Below, one piece after another: positions 24,279 through 31,230 of a DNA stretch of 33,236 nucleotides (the stretch's first letter is position 1; each line of letters begins with the position of its first letter). The notes beneath the pieces are model-generated. The model was not told the DNA's origin. It saw nothing but the letters and a program-made list of their open reading frames with translations, and made no database searches. Origin of the DNA: a virus. Location: IMG/VR virus record IMGVR_UViG_3300021225_000401, positions 1-33,236 of that record; one strand, given 5' to 3'. Both the position numbers and the translations under genes were made by a program.

Positions 24279-25693
24279 TACATCCACGATCCATTAGGTA
24301 CATAAACGTTAGTTTTTGGCTTAGGCTTTTTTGTTGTTGCATGTCGTCTCATCATCATTGCGTAACGAGTTGCACTAAGTAAGTCGTCATTTTTTTTTAC
24401 GATAATTCCGTTTTTTCGATGGTATAGCCGGAACTCTTCAAACCAATCCACGCACGTTGAAAAAACCTTAAGCCGCCCTGTTTCCATTCTGTCCAGCATT
24501 TCCATTACGCCAGCCTCAACCCCATTCGTTCCATCTTCAAAAGTTGCTCGACTTGACAGCATATTTAATCCCTGTGCCTTGTATTGGTGCGCCAGTTGTT
24601 CGCCACTGCCTTTGTCATGCTGCAATCCGTCATGAGGCCATGCCCACTTTAACCAATCACCCCACGGCCTAACCGATGCCGCAAACATTGCAGGGGTTTG
24701 CTCTCTTGCCCGATGACAACCAGTAACAAAAATAATATCGTTGTCTTTATCCCAAGCTATCCGCGCCCCTGCACTTGGATGATCCCAACCAAAATCCATT
24801 CCCGCCAGCTCAACCCAATGCGGAGGAATAGGGAACGGCTCACACTTGACCAAATCCTCAGAAACCGGAAAAACCCGACCACTTCCCATTGTTGGAATAC
24901 CCTTGGCTCTGGCCTCCCGTTCGTGCAATGGATAACTAGCAATAATCGCTTGCCGTTGCTCTGGCGTGTAATGTTCGGCATCATCAATGGTCATGTTTGT
25001 GATGTGCGAACCCTGCACCTTGTCCAGCAAATACCGCTTAACAACGTTGGTCATGCCTTTAAGCGGAGTAAACGTAAATAACACCGGCCCCATTGCCACG
25101 TTAGTTCTTGTCAGCCCCTCGGTATAAACGTCCTCGTCGTGTTCTTCATCAAACCAAACTAAGTCAAGAGTAGGGCCCTGCCATTTTTCCCGCCCTTGAT
25201 CATTCGACTTAAAGCCTATGATGCTTTGTCCTGCTTGCACATCGCCGCCGCCTCCGTGCTTGACAACAATCGTATCAACTGCGTTAGCAATACCGCGCTT
25301 GTTTGATACATCAATAATCGAATCGGCTGGAAGCATTCCCGTTCCAACTTTGCCAAGTGCGCCGTATAAAATACGCTGTGGATTATCGCGGGTAGATTCA
25401 CCAGTTATACCGCTAGCCCATGCCATAATCGGCTTGTTTGACTCCCATCCTTCCCACCAACTTGGATAGCGTCCGGTCAGGTGCATTGCTACCTCTGCCC
25501 CTGCACTCCATGTTTTGCCAAGCTGGTTCCCAGCCATCAATAGCCGCTCTCTAAAATCCTTACCAGCCGCGTGAAATTCGCGCTGTTTTGAATATGGCTT
25601 GTAATAATCAAGGCGGTTTTCCCGCTTGTGCCTGACTATTTGTTGTAAATGCTCAATGACTTCGTTTTCAATTGCATCAACTGAATTTTTCAT
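24278..25693 (-). CDS. terL: Terminase large subunit (471 aa)
   Basis: The packaging motor and headful nuclease. Walker A is AGNQLGKT (54-61), Walker B is LDLVWFDEE (177-184) with the catalytic Glu, and the coupling motif is FTFTP near 206-210. The nuclease domain starts around 299 with MDFGWDHPSAGAR (Asp300) and contains a later HHD-free acidic region including FKDDLLSATRYA-like DDLLSATRYAMMM near 440. Similarity in motif form is to the P22-type terminases, which package by the headful mechanism and give circularly permuted DNA. That agrees with a contig lacking true ends. Confidence 0.93.
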   Translation of the reverse strand: MKNSVDAIENEVIEHLQQIVRHKRENRLDYYKPYSKQREFHAAGKDFRERLLMAGNQLGKTWSAGAEVAMHLTGRYPSWWEGWESNKPIMAWASGITGESTRDNPQRILYGALGKVGTGMLPADSIIDVSNKRGIANAVDTIVVKHGGGGDVQAGQSIIGFKSNDQGREKWQGPTLDLVWFDEEHDEDVYTEGLTRTNVAMGPVLFTFTPLKGMTNVVKRYLLDKVQGSHITNMTIDDAEHYTPEQRQAIIASYPLHEREARAKGIPTMGSGRVFPVSEDLVKCEPFPIPPHWVELAGMDFGWDHPSAGARIAWDKDNDIIFVTGCHRAREQTPAMFAASVRPWGDWLKWAWPHDGLQHDKGSGEQLAHQYKAQGLNMLSSRATFEDGTNGVEAGVMEMLDRMETGRLKVFSTCVDWFEEFRLYHRKNGIIVKKNDDLLSATRYAMMMRRHATTKKPKPKTNVYVPNGSWM

Positions 25694-25710
25694 GACTTAA
25701 TAAACCGCTA

Positions 25711-26094
25711 TCAGTCATCATAAATATTCAATTCTTCCATTAATTCGCGTATTTTTGCCTTGCGCTGCTCTGGTGTTAAAGTTGGCTCTTCGCGTATTTC
25801 CTGAACTTTTGTCTCTTTCCATCGCATTTGAGTTTTAGCCCAGAAAATTAACGCCGCCGTGTCACCGCTCATAGCCTTATCAAAAAGAGTTGAGCCAATT
25901 TGTGCATTTGCCTTGGCTTTTCCGGCTAACAGCTCGGCTTTAAAGTGCTTAACTAACGTGTTGTCATCAATGCCGCCGCGAATTAATGCGGCGATTTGCT
26001 CTTGAGGCACACCATGACCACTCATTGCTTCAACTAAATCGCGCTCCTCTTGGGTCGGCTGCAATGGCGGTCTACCTACTGGATTAGCTTCCAT
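25711..26094 (-). CDS. terS: Terminase small subunit (127 aa)
   Basis: Residues 1-55 contain NPVGRPPLQPTQEERDLVEA, an N-terminal tail and a helix-turn-helix (HGVPQEQIAALIRGGIDDNT), followed by helices with AKANAQIGSTLFDKAMSGDT and ALIFWAKTQMRWKET. This is a common small-terminase pattern for recognising the packaging site. The C-terminal charged helix (EQRKAKIRELMEEL) could touch the large subunit. AGGATTA gives the ribosome site. A pac site is often inside or close to this gene but cannot be identified here. Confidence 0.85.
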   Translation of the reverse strand: MEANPVGRPPLQPTQEERDLVEAMSGHGVPQEQIAALIRGGIDDNTLVKHFKAELLAGKAKANAQIGSTLFDKAMSGDTAALIFWAKTQMRWKETKVQEIREEPTLTPEQRKAKIRELMEELNIYDD

Positions 26095-26131
26095 TTTTAT
26101 AATCCTGAAAAATAATCATCCGGCCTCTACG

Positions 26132-26500
26132 TTACCCATTCCAACGCGCCACATTTTCGCGTACGTCGATATGTACAAAATTCTTGTACAGACCAATCCC
26201 ACCGATAAAAGCCAAGTGGTGCGCATGTAACCCCCGCGCCAATCCCCATACGTCAATCGGTGTCATGCCCTGAATTGTGATGTCCGCCGCTTTTCCAACA
26301 AGATGCTGACTATCCGGGGCGCCGCCAACCGCCTCATTTCTGGCCTTGCAACGGCGACCACTTAAGATCGTTATCGGTTTATCCCCCGCTTTACTACGTA
26401 TTAACTCAAGCAAATTAATCAACTTGGGCGACACATCAGACGCACCACAGCCGCAATGACAAGCAAATTCTGAGCTGTTGAAGTGAGGGGAAAGGTTCAT
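26132..26500 (-). CDS. Endolysin, M15 peptidase (122 aa)
   Basis: A zinc D,D- or L,D-peptidase that cuts peptidoglycan cross-links. Ligands are His66 and Asp73 (SQHLVGKAAD) and His110 (FVHIDVR), with Asp112 next to it. ITILSGRRCKARNEAVGG is the usual preceding block. The N-terminus has SSEFACHCGCG, as in many single-domain phage M15 endolysins. No signal peptide is present, so it needs the holin. Its start overlaps the holin stop by four bases (ATGA). Confidence 0.92.
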   Translation of the reverse strand: MNLSPHFNSSEFACHCGCGASDVSPKLINLLELIRSKAGDKPITILSGRRCKARNEAVGGAPDSQHLVGKAADITIQGMTPIDVWGLARGLHAHHLAFIGGIGLYKNFVHIDVRENVARWNG

Positions 26501-26697
26501 AATTTTTCTTCAAACGGTTTTTGTGCAACCTTGCCGCCAAACGCCACAACTAAAAACGTACAAGCCAACTCCTGAGCGGTTTCGCCACCAGTCACCGCGC
26601 CGCAAATACCAAAAATCACCGCCGCCGCTAACGTGATAAAGCACATCAGACGGACACTGCTCTTATTGCCGTTGTCCTCAGTTAAAAAACTATTCAT
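26497..26697 (-). CDS. Holin-like membrane protein (66 aa)
   Basis: The ATG at 26697 is used; the upstream TTG is less likely because the ATG overlaps the preceding stop as TGATG. Two hydrophobic segments (about 17-35 and 43-56) are separated by a GGE-TAQ turn, with a charged N-terminus (TEDNGNKSS) and a basic or acidic tail. Size, two membrane helices and placement beside the endolysin fit a class II holin. Which of the two small membrane proteins here is holin and which is regulator or spanin-like cannot be told. Confidence 0.75.
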   Translation of the reverse strand: MNSFLTEDNGNKSSVRLMCFITLAAAVIFGICGAVTGGETAQELACTFLVVAFGGKVAQKPFEEKL

Positions 26698-26945
26698 CAA
26701 TCAAACTCCCCGTCTTTATCTTGATATTCGCTTAACGCAACGCCGCCAGTTTTTTCTAAAATTTTAACTTCCCGCTCCCTAAGTTCTAACAGCCGATCTT
26801 TTCGTTTTTTGTTGTCGAAATACGTCAACGCCATTATGAGCAAACCGATAAGCCCGACGTATGGATTGACTGCCATCATGACTGCTTGGAAAACCCCTAA
26901 CGCATACACCAAAAAATCTATAAATTGCGGTGGCCTGTCTGGCAT
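26697..26945 (-). CDS. Holin-like membrane protein with charged tail (82 aa)
   Basis: The start at 26945 is preferred because the earlier in-frame ATG (27011) lies within a terminator hairpin. Hydrophobic stretches FIDFLVYALGVFQAVMMAV and YVGLIGLLIMALTYF are followed by a strongly charged helix (KKRKDRLLELREREVKILEK) and an acidic end. It could be a holin, an antiholin, or an inner-membrane spanin with a coiled-coil. No separate spanin pair was found. It is the first gene of the lysis cassette. Confidence 0.7.
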   Translation of the reverse strand: MPDRPPQFIDFLVYALGVFQAVMMAVNPYVGLIGLLIMALTYFDNKKRKDRLLELREREVKILEKTGGVALSEYQDKDGEFD

Positions 26946-26969
26946 ATACCGTCCGTTTGAAGTAATTGA

Positions 26970-26985
26970 TACGTTATAACGTAAC
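26970..26985 (-). promoter_or_regulatory. Palindrome and possible late promoter
   Basis: TACGTTATAACGTA (26970-26983) is a perfect 14-bp palindrome between the terminator at 27002 and the lysis genes. On the minus strand it reads GTTACGTTATAAC, matching 12 of 13 bases of the element at 12491-12503. It may be the late promoter, an activator site, or both. Confidence 0.45.
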
Positions 26986-27001
26986 ATATCACAAACCAAA
27001 A

Positions 27002-27028
27002 AAAACCGCATTTTTTAGGTGCGGTTTT
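27002..27028 (-). terminator. Intrinsic terminator before lysis genes
   Basis: TGCGGTTTT and AAAACCGCA form a 9-bp stem with a 9-base loop; on the minus strand the stem is followed by more T residues (TTTTTTTTGG). It would stop the early transcript before the late genes unless antitermination acts, the role of a tR'-like terminator. Confidence 0.85.
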
Positions 27029-27166
27029 GGTTGTTTAAATTTATAAATGATGTGTTGTTTTACATCAATTAGGATGTCTAACTAATAGTTATACGTCAAT
27101 GTCCGGTGGACTCCATGCCCAACATTTCGGTAAAAGTGACTGACCGCGATCTTTGGCAAACAAAAC

Positions 27167-27874
27167 TTAATTTACAGTAGCCGCCTGATCACAGGCCAAA
27201 TTATCCGGCATAGTCACAGCACCAAGCAACACAACGCGACGGCCTTTTTCATCTGCCGAGCTAATTACGCCGTTAAGTTCCATGCGGTCGATTAATTTTT
27301 GAACAAAATTTAAACCCATGTGCAAATCTTTACACATTTTATTTTTTGAAACGTCGCCGTTTTTTAACACCCATTCAACCGCTTGGGAATAAAATAAAGT
27401 ATCTTCAACACTTAAAGCTTCAGTTTCGTTTAAACTTGGCAAATCCACCGCCACACCATCCGCCGATTCTGGAGTATTAACGCCATCGGTGAAATGTTCG
27501 CGGATTGCATCGGTTTCGGTTTCAGTTAAGCCGCTTCCTGTCCATTCGGCCGTCAATTCTTCGGGTGATTGAACAATCTCACCAGGAATAGCAACCACTG
27601 CTTGACGTTGCGCACGGGCAACCAGAATATCAACCGCTTGTTTCATCCAGTCGTAAGCCACATCCACATCTTTTGCCAACCCCAGCAACGCATCTGCCAA
27701 AGCAACGCCCCAACATTCTGGCGTGGCTTCCATAGCTGTTCCAAACGTGCAATTGCCTACCAAAAACGCCGCGATTTCATTATTTTTTATTTCAATCTTG
27801 CCAACTTTAAGGCCAGATATTTCCGGCCTAATTGCGCTGAACAAGTCCAATTGTGCTTCGTTACTTTTCGCCAT
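27167..27874 (-). CDS. Protein with FtsK-gamma-like winged helix (235 aa)
   Basis: Residues 158-216 (DTLFYSQAVEWVLKNGDVSK ... LIDRMELNGVISSADEKGRR) match the pattern of the FtsK gamma domain, a winged helix that reads polar sequences to guide the DNA translocase. No ATPase motor is present. The N-terminal part (26-92) with CWGVALADALLGLAKDVDVA resembles small phage or bacterial DUF5076-type proteins, a weak likeness. The middle is acidic and disordered. It is the last gene of the early rightward group before a 155-base gap, a place where antiterminators or regulators are common. AAGGGG is the ribosome site. A DNA-binding regulator is the best guess. Confidence 0.78.
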   Translation of the reverse strand: MAKSNEAQLDLFSAIRPEISGLKVGKIEIKNNEIAAFLVGNCTFGTAMEATPECWGVALADALLGLAKDVDVAYDWMKQAVDILVARAQRQAVVAIPGEIVQSPEELTAEWTGSGLTETETDAIREHFTDGVNTPESADGVAVDLPSLNETEALSVEDTLFYSQAVEWVLKNGDVSKNKMCKDLHMGLNFVQKLIDRMELNGVISSADEKGRRVVLLGAVTMPDNLACDQAATVN

Positions 27875-28151
27875 AATGTTTTACCCCTTGCTTGCTGTGA
27901 ATGGCCTTGTGACATGAGTCACAGACCGTGATTAAATCGCTTAAATTTTCGTTTCCAAATCTGGCATAGGTCAGGTGATGCACCTGAATACCAACTTGGC
28001 TAAAACACTTTTTCCCACCAACCACACACGCACACCGCCCACCATCCCTGTGCATCACTGCCGAACGTTTAAGCCGCCATGCGTCCGACTTGAGATAACG
28101 GTTGTAATCTGTCCGCCGTTTTTTGGCTTGGGTTTTGGTGAGTGGTTGCAC
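27861..28151 (-). CDS. HNH endonuclease-like protein (96 aa)
   Basis: A compact HNH protein: Cys40, Cys42 and Cys49 early, the first His pair in VHHLTY (58-59), Asn67/Asn69 in RFGNENL, then CDSCHKAIH (77-85). The two Cys pairs probably hold a structural zinc. The start is GTG directly after the previous stop (TAAGTG), supported by GGAGGG eight bases upstream. Small phage HNH proteins nick DNA in replication, recombination or packaging. Its place next to the replication genes favours an early role. It overlaps the downstream gene by 14 bases. Confidence 0.87.
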   Translation of the reverse strand: MQPLTKTQAKKRRTDYNRYLKSDAWRLKRSAVMHRDGGRCACVVGGKKCFSQVGIQVHHLTYARFGNENLSDLITVCDSCHKAIHSKQGVKHYGEK

Positions 28152-28805
28152 TTATGCGGCCCTCCAATGGTCAAGACAATAAAAATTATCTTCCCCTCTA
28201 GTTCCCGCGCTTATCGAACCAGCACCGTGACAACCAACCACGCAACAATTCCGGTGTCCGTGCTTAGGAGGTTTGATTCTTGCCCCCCAAATAACCAAAA
28301 TCGCTTCATGATTTTTGAGCAATTCCGCCTTGTAAGCGACTTGCTCGTCGGGAGTCCTATTTACATTTTTGTTCGCCTTGGCTTCGGCAAAGATGGCAAC
28401 CGGATCAACCTTCACCGTTGCAGGTGGCGGCAATAATGCCACTTGCTCGGACTCAATCCGGTTTAGCGTGGCCTTTTCCCTGCCCCGTTGCACCTGCTTG
28501 ATCTTCTCAAACAACTGCGGAATCTCTGGAGGCCACTCTGGAGCGGGTACAGTGTCGATAAACAGCTCATAAGCATCAGACACCAGCGTTAAATCTACCG
28601 CCCTCAGCTTCACGTAAAGCCTCCGCTTGTACAGCCTTAAATCCTCGTCAGTCGGAAACCGAGACATGAACTTATTGCCAAAATCCATCTTCATGACGTT
28701 GACCAACGACGTGACACAAACCGCTACGGGGTTTCTATCACTGGAGGTCTGACATGCAGGAGGTGTCAAGCCACTCAGCTGGACTAATCCTGTTTCTTGC
28801 ACCAT
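28152..28805 (-). CDS. Probable replication-associated protein, P position (217 aa)
   Basis: It overlaps the end of the initiator-like gene by 68 bases and has a strong GGAGG ribosome site before ATG 28805, the arrangement of gene P after gene O in lambda-type phages. The first 40 residues are low in pattern; residues 45-110 are helical (FPTDEDLRLYKRRLYVKLRA). The C-terminal 35 residues hold a likely zinc site (CCVVGCHG, then YCLDHW). No ATPase motif was seen, so a helicase loader rather than a helicase would fit. Direct similarity to lambda P is not clear, so the role rests on position. Confidence 0.72.
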   Translation of the reverse strand: MVQETGLVQLSGLTPPACQTSSDRNPVAVCVTSLVNVMKMDFGNKFMSRFPTDEDLRLYKRRLYVKLRAVDLTLVSDAYELFIDTVPAPEWPPEIPQLFEKIKQVQRGREKATLNRIESEQVALLPPPATVKVDPVAIFAEAKANKNVNRTPDEQVAYKAELLKNHEAILVIWGARIKPPKHGHRNCCVVGCHGAGSISAGTRGEDNFYCLDHWRAA

Positions 28806-29604
28806 AATTTCCTCCGTTGTTTTTACCTAAGCCTTGGTTTTGACTTGTCCGGTCGCCAAGGCTTTTTTGTTTCTGCTGAAATTCCCAAGCCCGTTTAACG
28901 TGGTTAAGGAACGTTGAACTCCAGGAGGAACGCTTTTCCCCGCGCTCAGTCCAGTACAAACAAAACTCATCTTTCAACCCGTCCGCAAAATCATGCGGTA
29001 TCCCTGCTCGTGCGATAAGTTCAATACACCTGTCGTCGGGTCGCCAATCGTTAGGAATTTTCCTAGTTGGATTTTTCGCTTTTTGATTTTCGCTAGTGTC
29101 GATCACATCGCTACCGCCCAAGCCGTCGGTGTTCAAATCGCTGTTTTTTAAAATTTCCGAACCTCCCCCCCTAGTAGTAGAAGTAGTAGATTCTTTTTGT
29201 TTATTTGTTACATTGTTAAGTCGTCGTTCGTCTGGTCGTTCGTCTGGTCGTTCGTCTGGTCGTTCGTCTGGTCGTTCGGTAGACTGATAATCGTTATAAT
29301 TACAAATAGTTATAATCGTTGTTAGTTCGTTCGTTTCAAAGTCAATCATGCCATCATTTTTCAAAGCTACTAAAAACCGTTTTAGCTTGTTTTGCGACAT
29401 CTTGAATTTCTTCTGAAGCGTCAACTGTGAAAACGCTAACTGCCCCCTTTTGCACTCCACTAAGCGGCCTTTTACCAAGAATTTTTTATCCTCGTGGTTA
29501 GCCATCATCAATAAATTAATCCATGCCAATGCTTTGTCTGGTTCATCAAAATTATTAAGCCAATGCGATTCAAATGACCTATGCAAAGCAATCCAACCCG
29601 TCAT
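28738..29604 (-). CDS. Replication initiator-like protein, O type with DnaT-like C-terminus (288 aa)
   Basis: Residues 1-105 have the phage O-type winged-helix pattern: GWIALHRSFESHWL, WINLLMMANHEDKKF, RGQLAFSQLTLQKKFKMSQN, then NYNDYQ. Residues 111-127 are four exact RPDE units, encoded by 12-bp repeats that look like origin iterons. Residues 185-245 (NDWRPDDRCIELIARAGI ... YWTERGEKRSSWSSTFLNHV) resemble the DnaT DNA-binding domain, which helps load helicase. The ribosome site AGGAAAGG precedes ATG. As in lambda, the gene seems to carry the replication origin inside its own coding sequence. Confidence 0.85.
   Translation of the reverse strand: MTGWIALHRSFESHWLNNFDEPDKALAWINLLMMANHEDKKFLVKGRLVECKRGQLAFSQLTLQKKFKMSQNKLKRFLVALKNDGMIDFETNELTTIITICNYNDYQSTERPDERPDERPDERPDERRLNNVTNKQKESTTSTTRGGGSEILKNSDLNTDGLGGSDVIDTSENQKAKNPTRKIPNDWRPDDRCIELIARAGIPHDFADGLKDEFCLYWTERGEKRSSWSSTFLNHVKRAWEFQQKQKSLGDRTSQNQGLGKNNGGNYGARNRISPAEWLDTSCMSDLQ
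29225..29280. repeat. Iterons: probable replication origin within the initiator gene
   Basis: Four perfect tandem copies of CGTTCGTCTGGT (29225-29272) and a partial fifth (29273-29280). To the right lies an A/T-rich stretch (about 29288-29320) with repeated GTTATAAT, suitable as the unwinding region; another A/T-rich stretch lies to the left. Iterons next to an A/T-rich region within the initiator gene match the lambdoid origin plan. Confidence 0.75.
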
Positions 29605-29606
29605 TC

Positions 29607-29750
29607 TTAACCTTTCCTTTTAGGCACAAAATCCATGCAACGCCTCACACAAATATCACAAGGCTTGTATCGGTATCGACTCACCACACAAAAGCCCGTG
29701 ACGGTCAAATTTTGGCATTCTCGGCAGTAGTGGCGGTCGTCGTGATTCAT
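29607..29750 (-). CDS. Small zinc-binding-like protein (47 aa)
   Basis: ATG 29750 to TAA 29607, ending three bases before the initiator start. The sequence has Cys pairs YCRECQ and PCDIC plus single Cys residues (FCVV, RRCMDF), typical of a small zinc ribbon or treble-clef. The rest is basic. The ribosome site is weak (GGAA). Coupling to the initiator gene suggests an early DNA-related role. It is too short for usual gene finders. The function itself is unknown. Confidence 0.6.
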   Translation of the reverse strand: MNHDDRHYCRECQNLTVTGFCVVSRYRYKPCDICVRRCMDFVPKRKG

Positions 29751-29944
29751 GATTGTTCCGTTGTTGTCTCAAATGGATTGATAGCCATGCCTTTTCCAAA
29801 CCTTGCCGGATTTATTCAACTGCTACCGTCTTTTTTAGGAGCGATAGGACTCCTGACATGACCATCAATAAAAAACCCTGAACCAAGATGTTTTGTTGAT
29901 GGCTTTGGTAACGACATTGATGTCGCTACCAAAACGTAAAAAAC
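29751..29944 (-). other. Gap with a long stem-loop (29904-29933)
   Basis: About 190 bases without a convincing gene; only 13- and 17-codon frames occur. A 14-bp stem, TTTGGTAACGACAT with ATGTCGCTACCAAA, lies close after the stop of the secreted-protein gene. The single mismatch becomes a G-U pair only in minus-strand RNA, so the structure is better formed in the minus transcript. No U-tract follows, so it may be an RNA stability or processing element. Confidence 0.6.
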
Positions 29945-30241
29945 TTAAGACTTAATAGCCGACACACTTAACGCCGTATAATTAGTGTCAAAATGACTAC
30001 CAGTTACAACGCCGACTTTGCTATTTTGCAAATAACCATGACCGCTTTTAAAAAGTGGTGGTGAAGTCACGGGCAAAGCTTTTCCAACTTCGGTCTTGAT
30101 GATCAACTTGGGAGGCGGAAAAGCATCATTGATAGCTGCATAAATATACAACTCATTCGCAAACACTCCACCAGAAGAAAACACCCCGCAAATCGCCAAT
30201 AACAACGGCAAAACAATTGATCTAAAAACGCTTTTTTTCAT
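29945..30241 (-). CDS. Small exported protein with signal peptide (98 aa)
   Basis: A standard Sec signal peptide is present: MKKSVFR, hydrophobic core SIVLPLLLAICGVF, then cleavage likely after VFA (residue 28), giving a mature part beginning NELYIYAAINDAF. The mature 70 residues are polar with Pro-rich turns and no Cys. AGAGG lies upstream of ATG. No family is recognised. An exported protein in the early replication region is unusual. It could act in the periplasm on superinfecting phage or host envelope, but that is inference. Confidence 0.7.
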   Translation of the reverse strand: MKKSVFRSIVLPLLLAICGVFSSGGVFANELYIYAAINDAFPPPKLIIKTEVGKALPVTSPPLFKSGHGYLQNSKVGVVTGSHFDTNYTALSVSAIKS

Positions 30242-30309
30242 ACAACTACCTCTTACTATTAATTTCAGGCCATAAAAGTTCGGGCGGCCCTATAACCCTT
30301 TAAAACTAA

Positions 30310-30486
30310 TTAACCTATCCAACCCTCGCACTCGTCACCGTTTAGTGACGCATCCGCCAGCATGTAAGACCGGACGACGTTATGAGCATCAAGCGCAATC
30401 GTTTTGAACCTCATGCAGTCGTTTTTTATCGGGCATCCGTTGCCATAGCATCGGGTATAATCGTCTGGGAGGGCTTCTTCGCTCAT
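30310..30486 (-). CDS. Small Cys-containing protein (58 aa)
   Basis: The ATG at 30486 is preferred over an upstream TTG; GGAAG provides a ribosome site. Four Cys lie in RCYGNGCPIKNDCMRF and ECEGWIG, a spacing that suggests a small metal or disulfide knot. The protein is otherwise acidic and soluble. It follows the tiny membrane proteins at 30492-30873 in the same transcript. Function is unknown. Confidence 0.62.
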   Translation of the reverse strand: MSEEALPDDYTRCYGNGCPIKNDCMRFKTIALDAHNVVRSYMLADASLNGDECEGWIG

Positions 30487-30491
30487 AACCG

Positions 30492-30611
30492 CTACTTCCT
30501 GCAATGCCCATCATCAATCGAAACCTGAGCGCACGGGTTGCCCATGTCCGCCACTGTCTGCACCACTGCTATTGCAATGACCACCAGCAACCCTACGATA
30601 AAAAATCTCAT
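30492..30611 (-). CDS. Small membrane or exported peptide (39 aa)
   Basis: MRFFIVGLLVVIAIAVVQTV is a hydrophobic N-terminal segment, followed by a short polar tail with two Cys (NPCAQ, GHCRK). It could be a membrane anchor or an uncleaved signal. Its start overlaps the stop of the upstream gene by four bases (ATGA), supporting translation. No family is recognised. Confidence 0.55.
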   Translation of the reverse strand: MRFFIVGLLVVIAIAVVQTVADMGNPCAQVSIDDGHCRK

Positions 30612-30736
30612 ACCCCACCGCCCTGATTGCCGCTAAACAACGCAATCCACAAAAGCCCCAAACAAGAACCGCCGACAATCACAATCGTCGCCCACAAAAT
30701 GACGTAGAAATTATTCACATCGCTTAGAAATTCCAT
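30608..30736 (-). CDS. Single-pass membrane microprotein (42 aa)
   Basis: The ATG at 30736 shares a base with the upstream stop, and GGGG lies ahead as a partial ribosome site. An N-terminal acidic part (MEFLSDVNNFY) precedes a hydrophobic helix (VILWATIVIVGGSCLGLLW) and a Gly-rich tail. It is one of three consecutive membrane microproteins between the LuxR-type regulator and the Cys-containing protein. Function is unknown. Confidence 0.55.
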   Translation of the reverse strand: MEFLSDVNNFYVILWATIVIVGGSCLGLLWIALFSGNQGGGV

Positions 30737-30873
30737 CACAACCACCCCTTAAAATACTGAACCCGATCATTCAGCCAATCCGCACAGTGATTGACTCCCC
30801 AGCCTAAGCCCATCAAAACCACCAAGGCTAAATAACAAACCGATACCACACCCCACGCCGCCGCCCGTTTCAT
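30736..30873 (-). CDS. Single-pass membrane microprotein (45 aa)
   Basis: It begins in an ATGA overlap with the LuxR-type gene. Basic start (MKRAAAW), one hydrophobic helix (about 7-28), then a polar, aromatic tail (NHCADWLNDRVQYFKGW). The topology is probably N-in. The chain of one- to four-base overlaps from 31127 to 30492 argues for one polycistronic message made early after infection. Confidence 0.55.
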   Translation of the reverse strand: MKRAAAWGVVSVCYLALVVLMGLGWGVNHCADWLNDRVQYFKGWL

Positions 30874-31127
30874 TCATCGCCCTTTTTTATCTCGATCATC
30901 TTTTCGGCAACAGCAATGGCAACCGCCATGCACCGCGCATTTGTTTGAGCAGAATCCACATTCATTTTTCGATAAATCGAATCGAAGTGGTTCACAACGG
31001 TTTTCCCAGATATGCCAAGCACATCGGCAATCCGCTTATTCACTGCACCTGCCGCCGCCAACACAAGCAAATCAAACTCCCGCGCCGACAACATGCCCCT
31101 ATTAATTTTCTCCACCAATACCGCCAT
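30870..31127 (-). CDS. Stand-alone LuxR/GerE-type HTH regulator (85 aa)
   Basis: Almost the entire protein is a GerE helix-turn-helix domain: LSAREFDLLVLAAAGAVNKR, IADVLGISGKTVVNHFDSIY, RKMNVDSAQTNAR. No sensor domain is attached. ATG 31127 is preferred over 31136 because GAGG is nine bases away. It is the first gene after the Cro-like gene and after an intrinsic terminator, the place where lambda has cII. It may therefore be an activator of lysogenic or late promoters, but this is by position only. Confidence 0.82.
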   Translation of the reverse strand: MAVLVEKINRGMLSAREFDLLVLAAAGAVNKRIADVLGISGKTVVNHFDSIYRKMNVDSAQTNARCMAVAIAVAEKMIEIKKGDE

Positions 31128-31230
31128 TTTTCCCATCCTCTAGGGGTTTAGCCCTATTTATCGCCTCGTTAAAAACATCAATAATGTGTTTGCTGATTAA
31201 TTTTTGATGTGTGGCTAGGTTGAAAAAAAT

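Noticed and set aside
26946-27011. Upstream start for the first lysis gene
   Set aside because: The extra codons cover a terminator hairpin and palindrome, so translation from there is unlikely.
27569-27931. 120-residue + strand open frame
   Set aside because: Antisense shadow of the FtsK-gamma-like gene, whose domain pattern is clear.
29225-29280. CRISPR array
   Set aside because: Units are 12 bases, directly adjacent, without spacers, and lie inside a coding frame.
29574-29861. 95-residue + strand open frame
   Set aside because: Antisense to the well-supported small zinc protein and the initiator start, with no ribosome site.
29751-29944. Short minus frames of 17 and 13 codons
   Set aside because: Too short and without further support, although the 13-codon frame ends in an ATGA overlap with the next gene.
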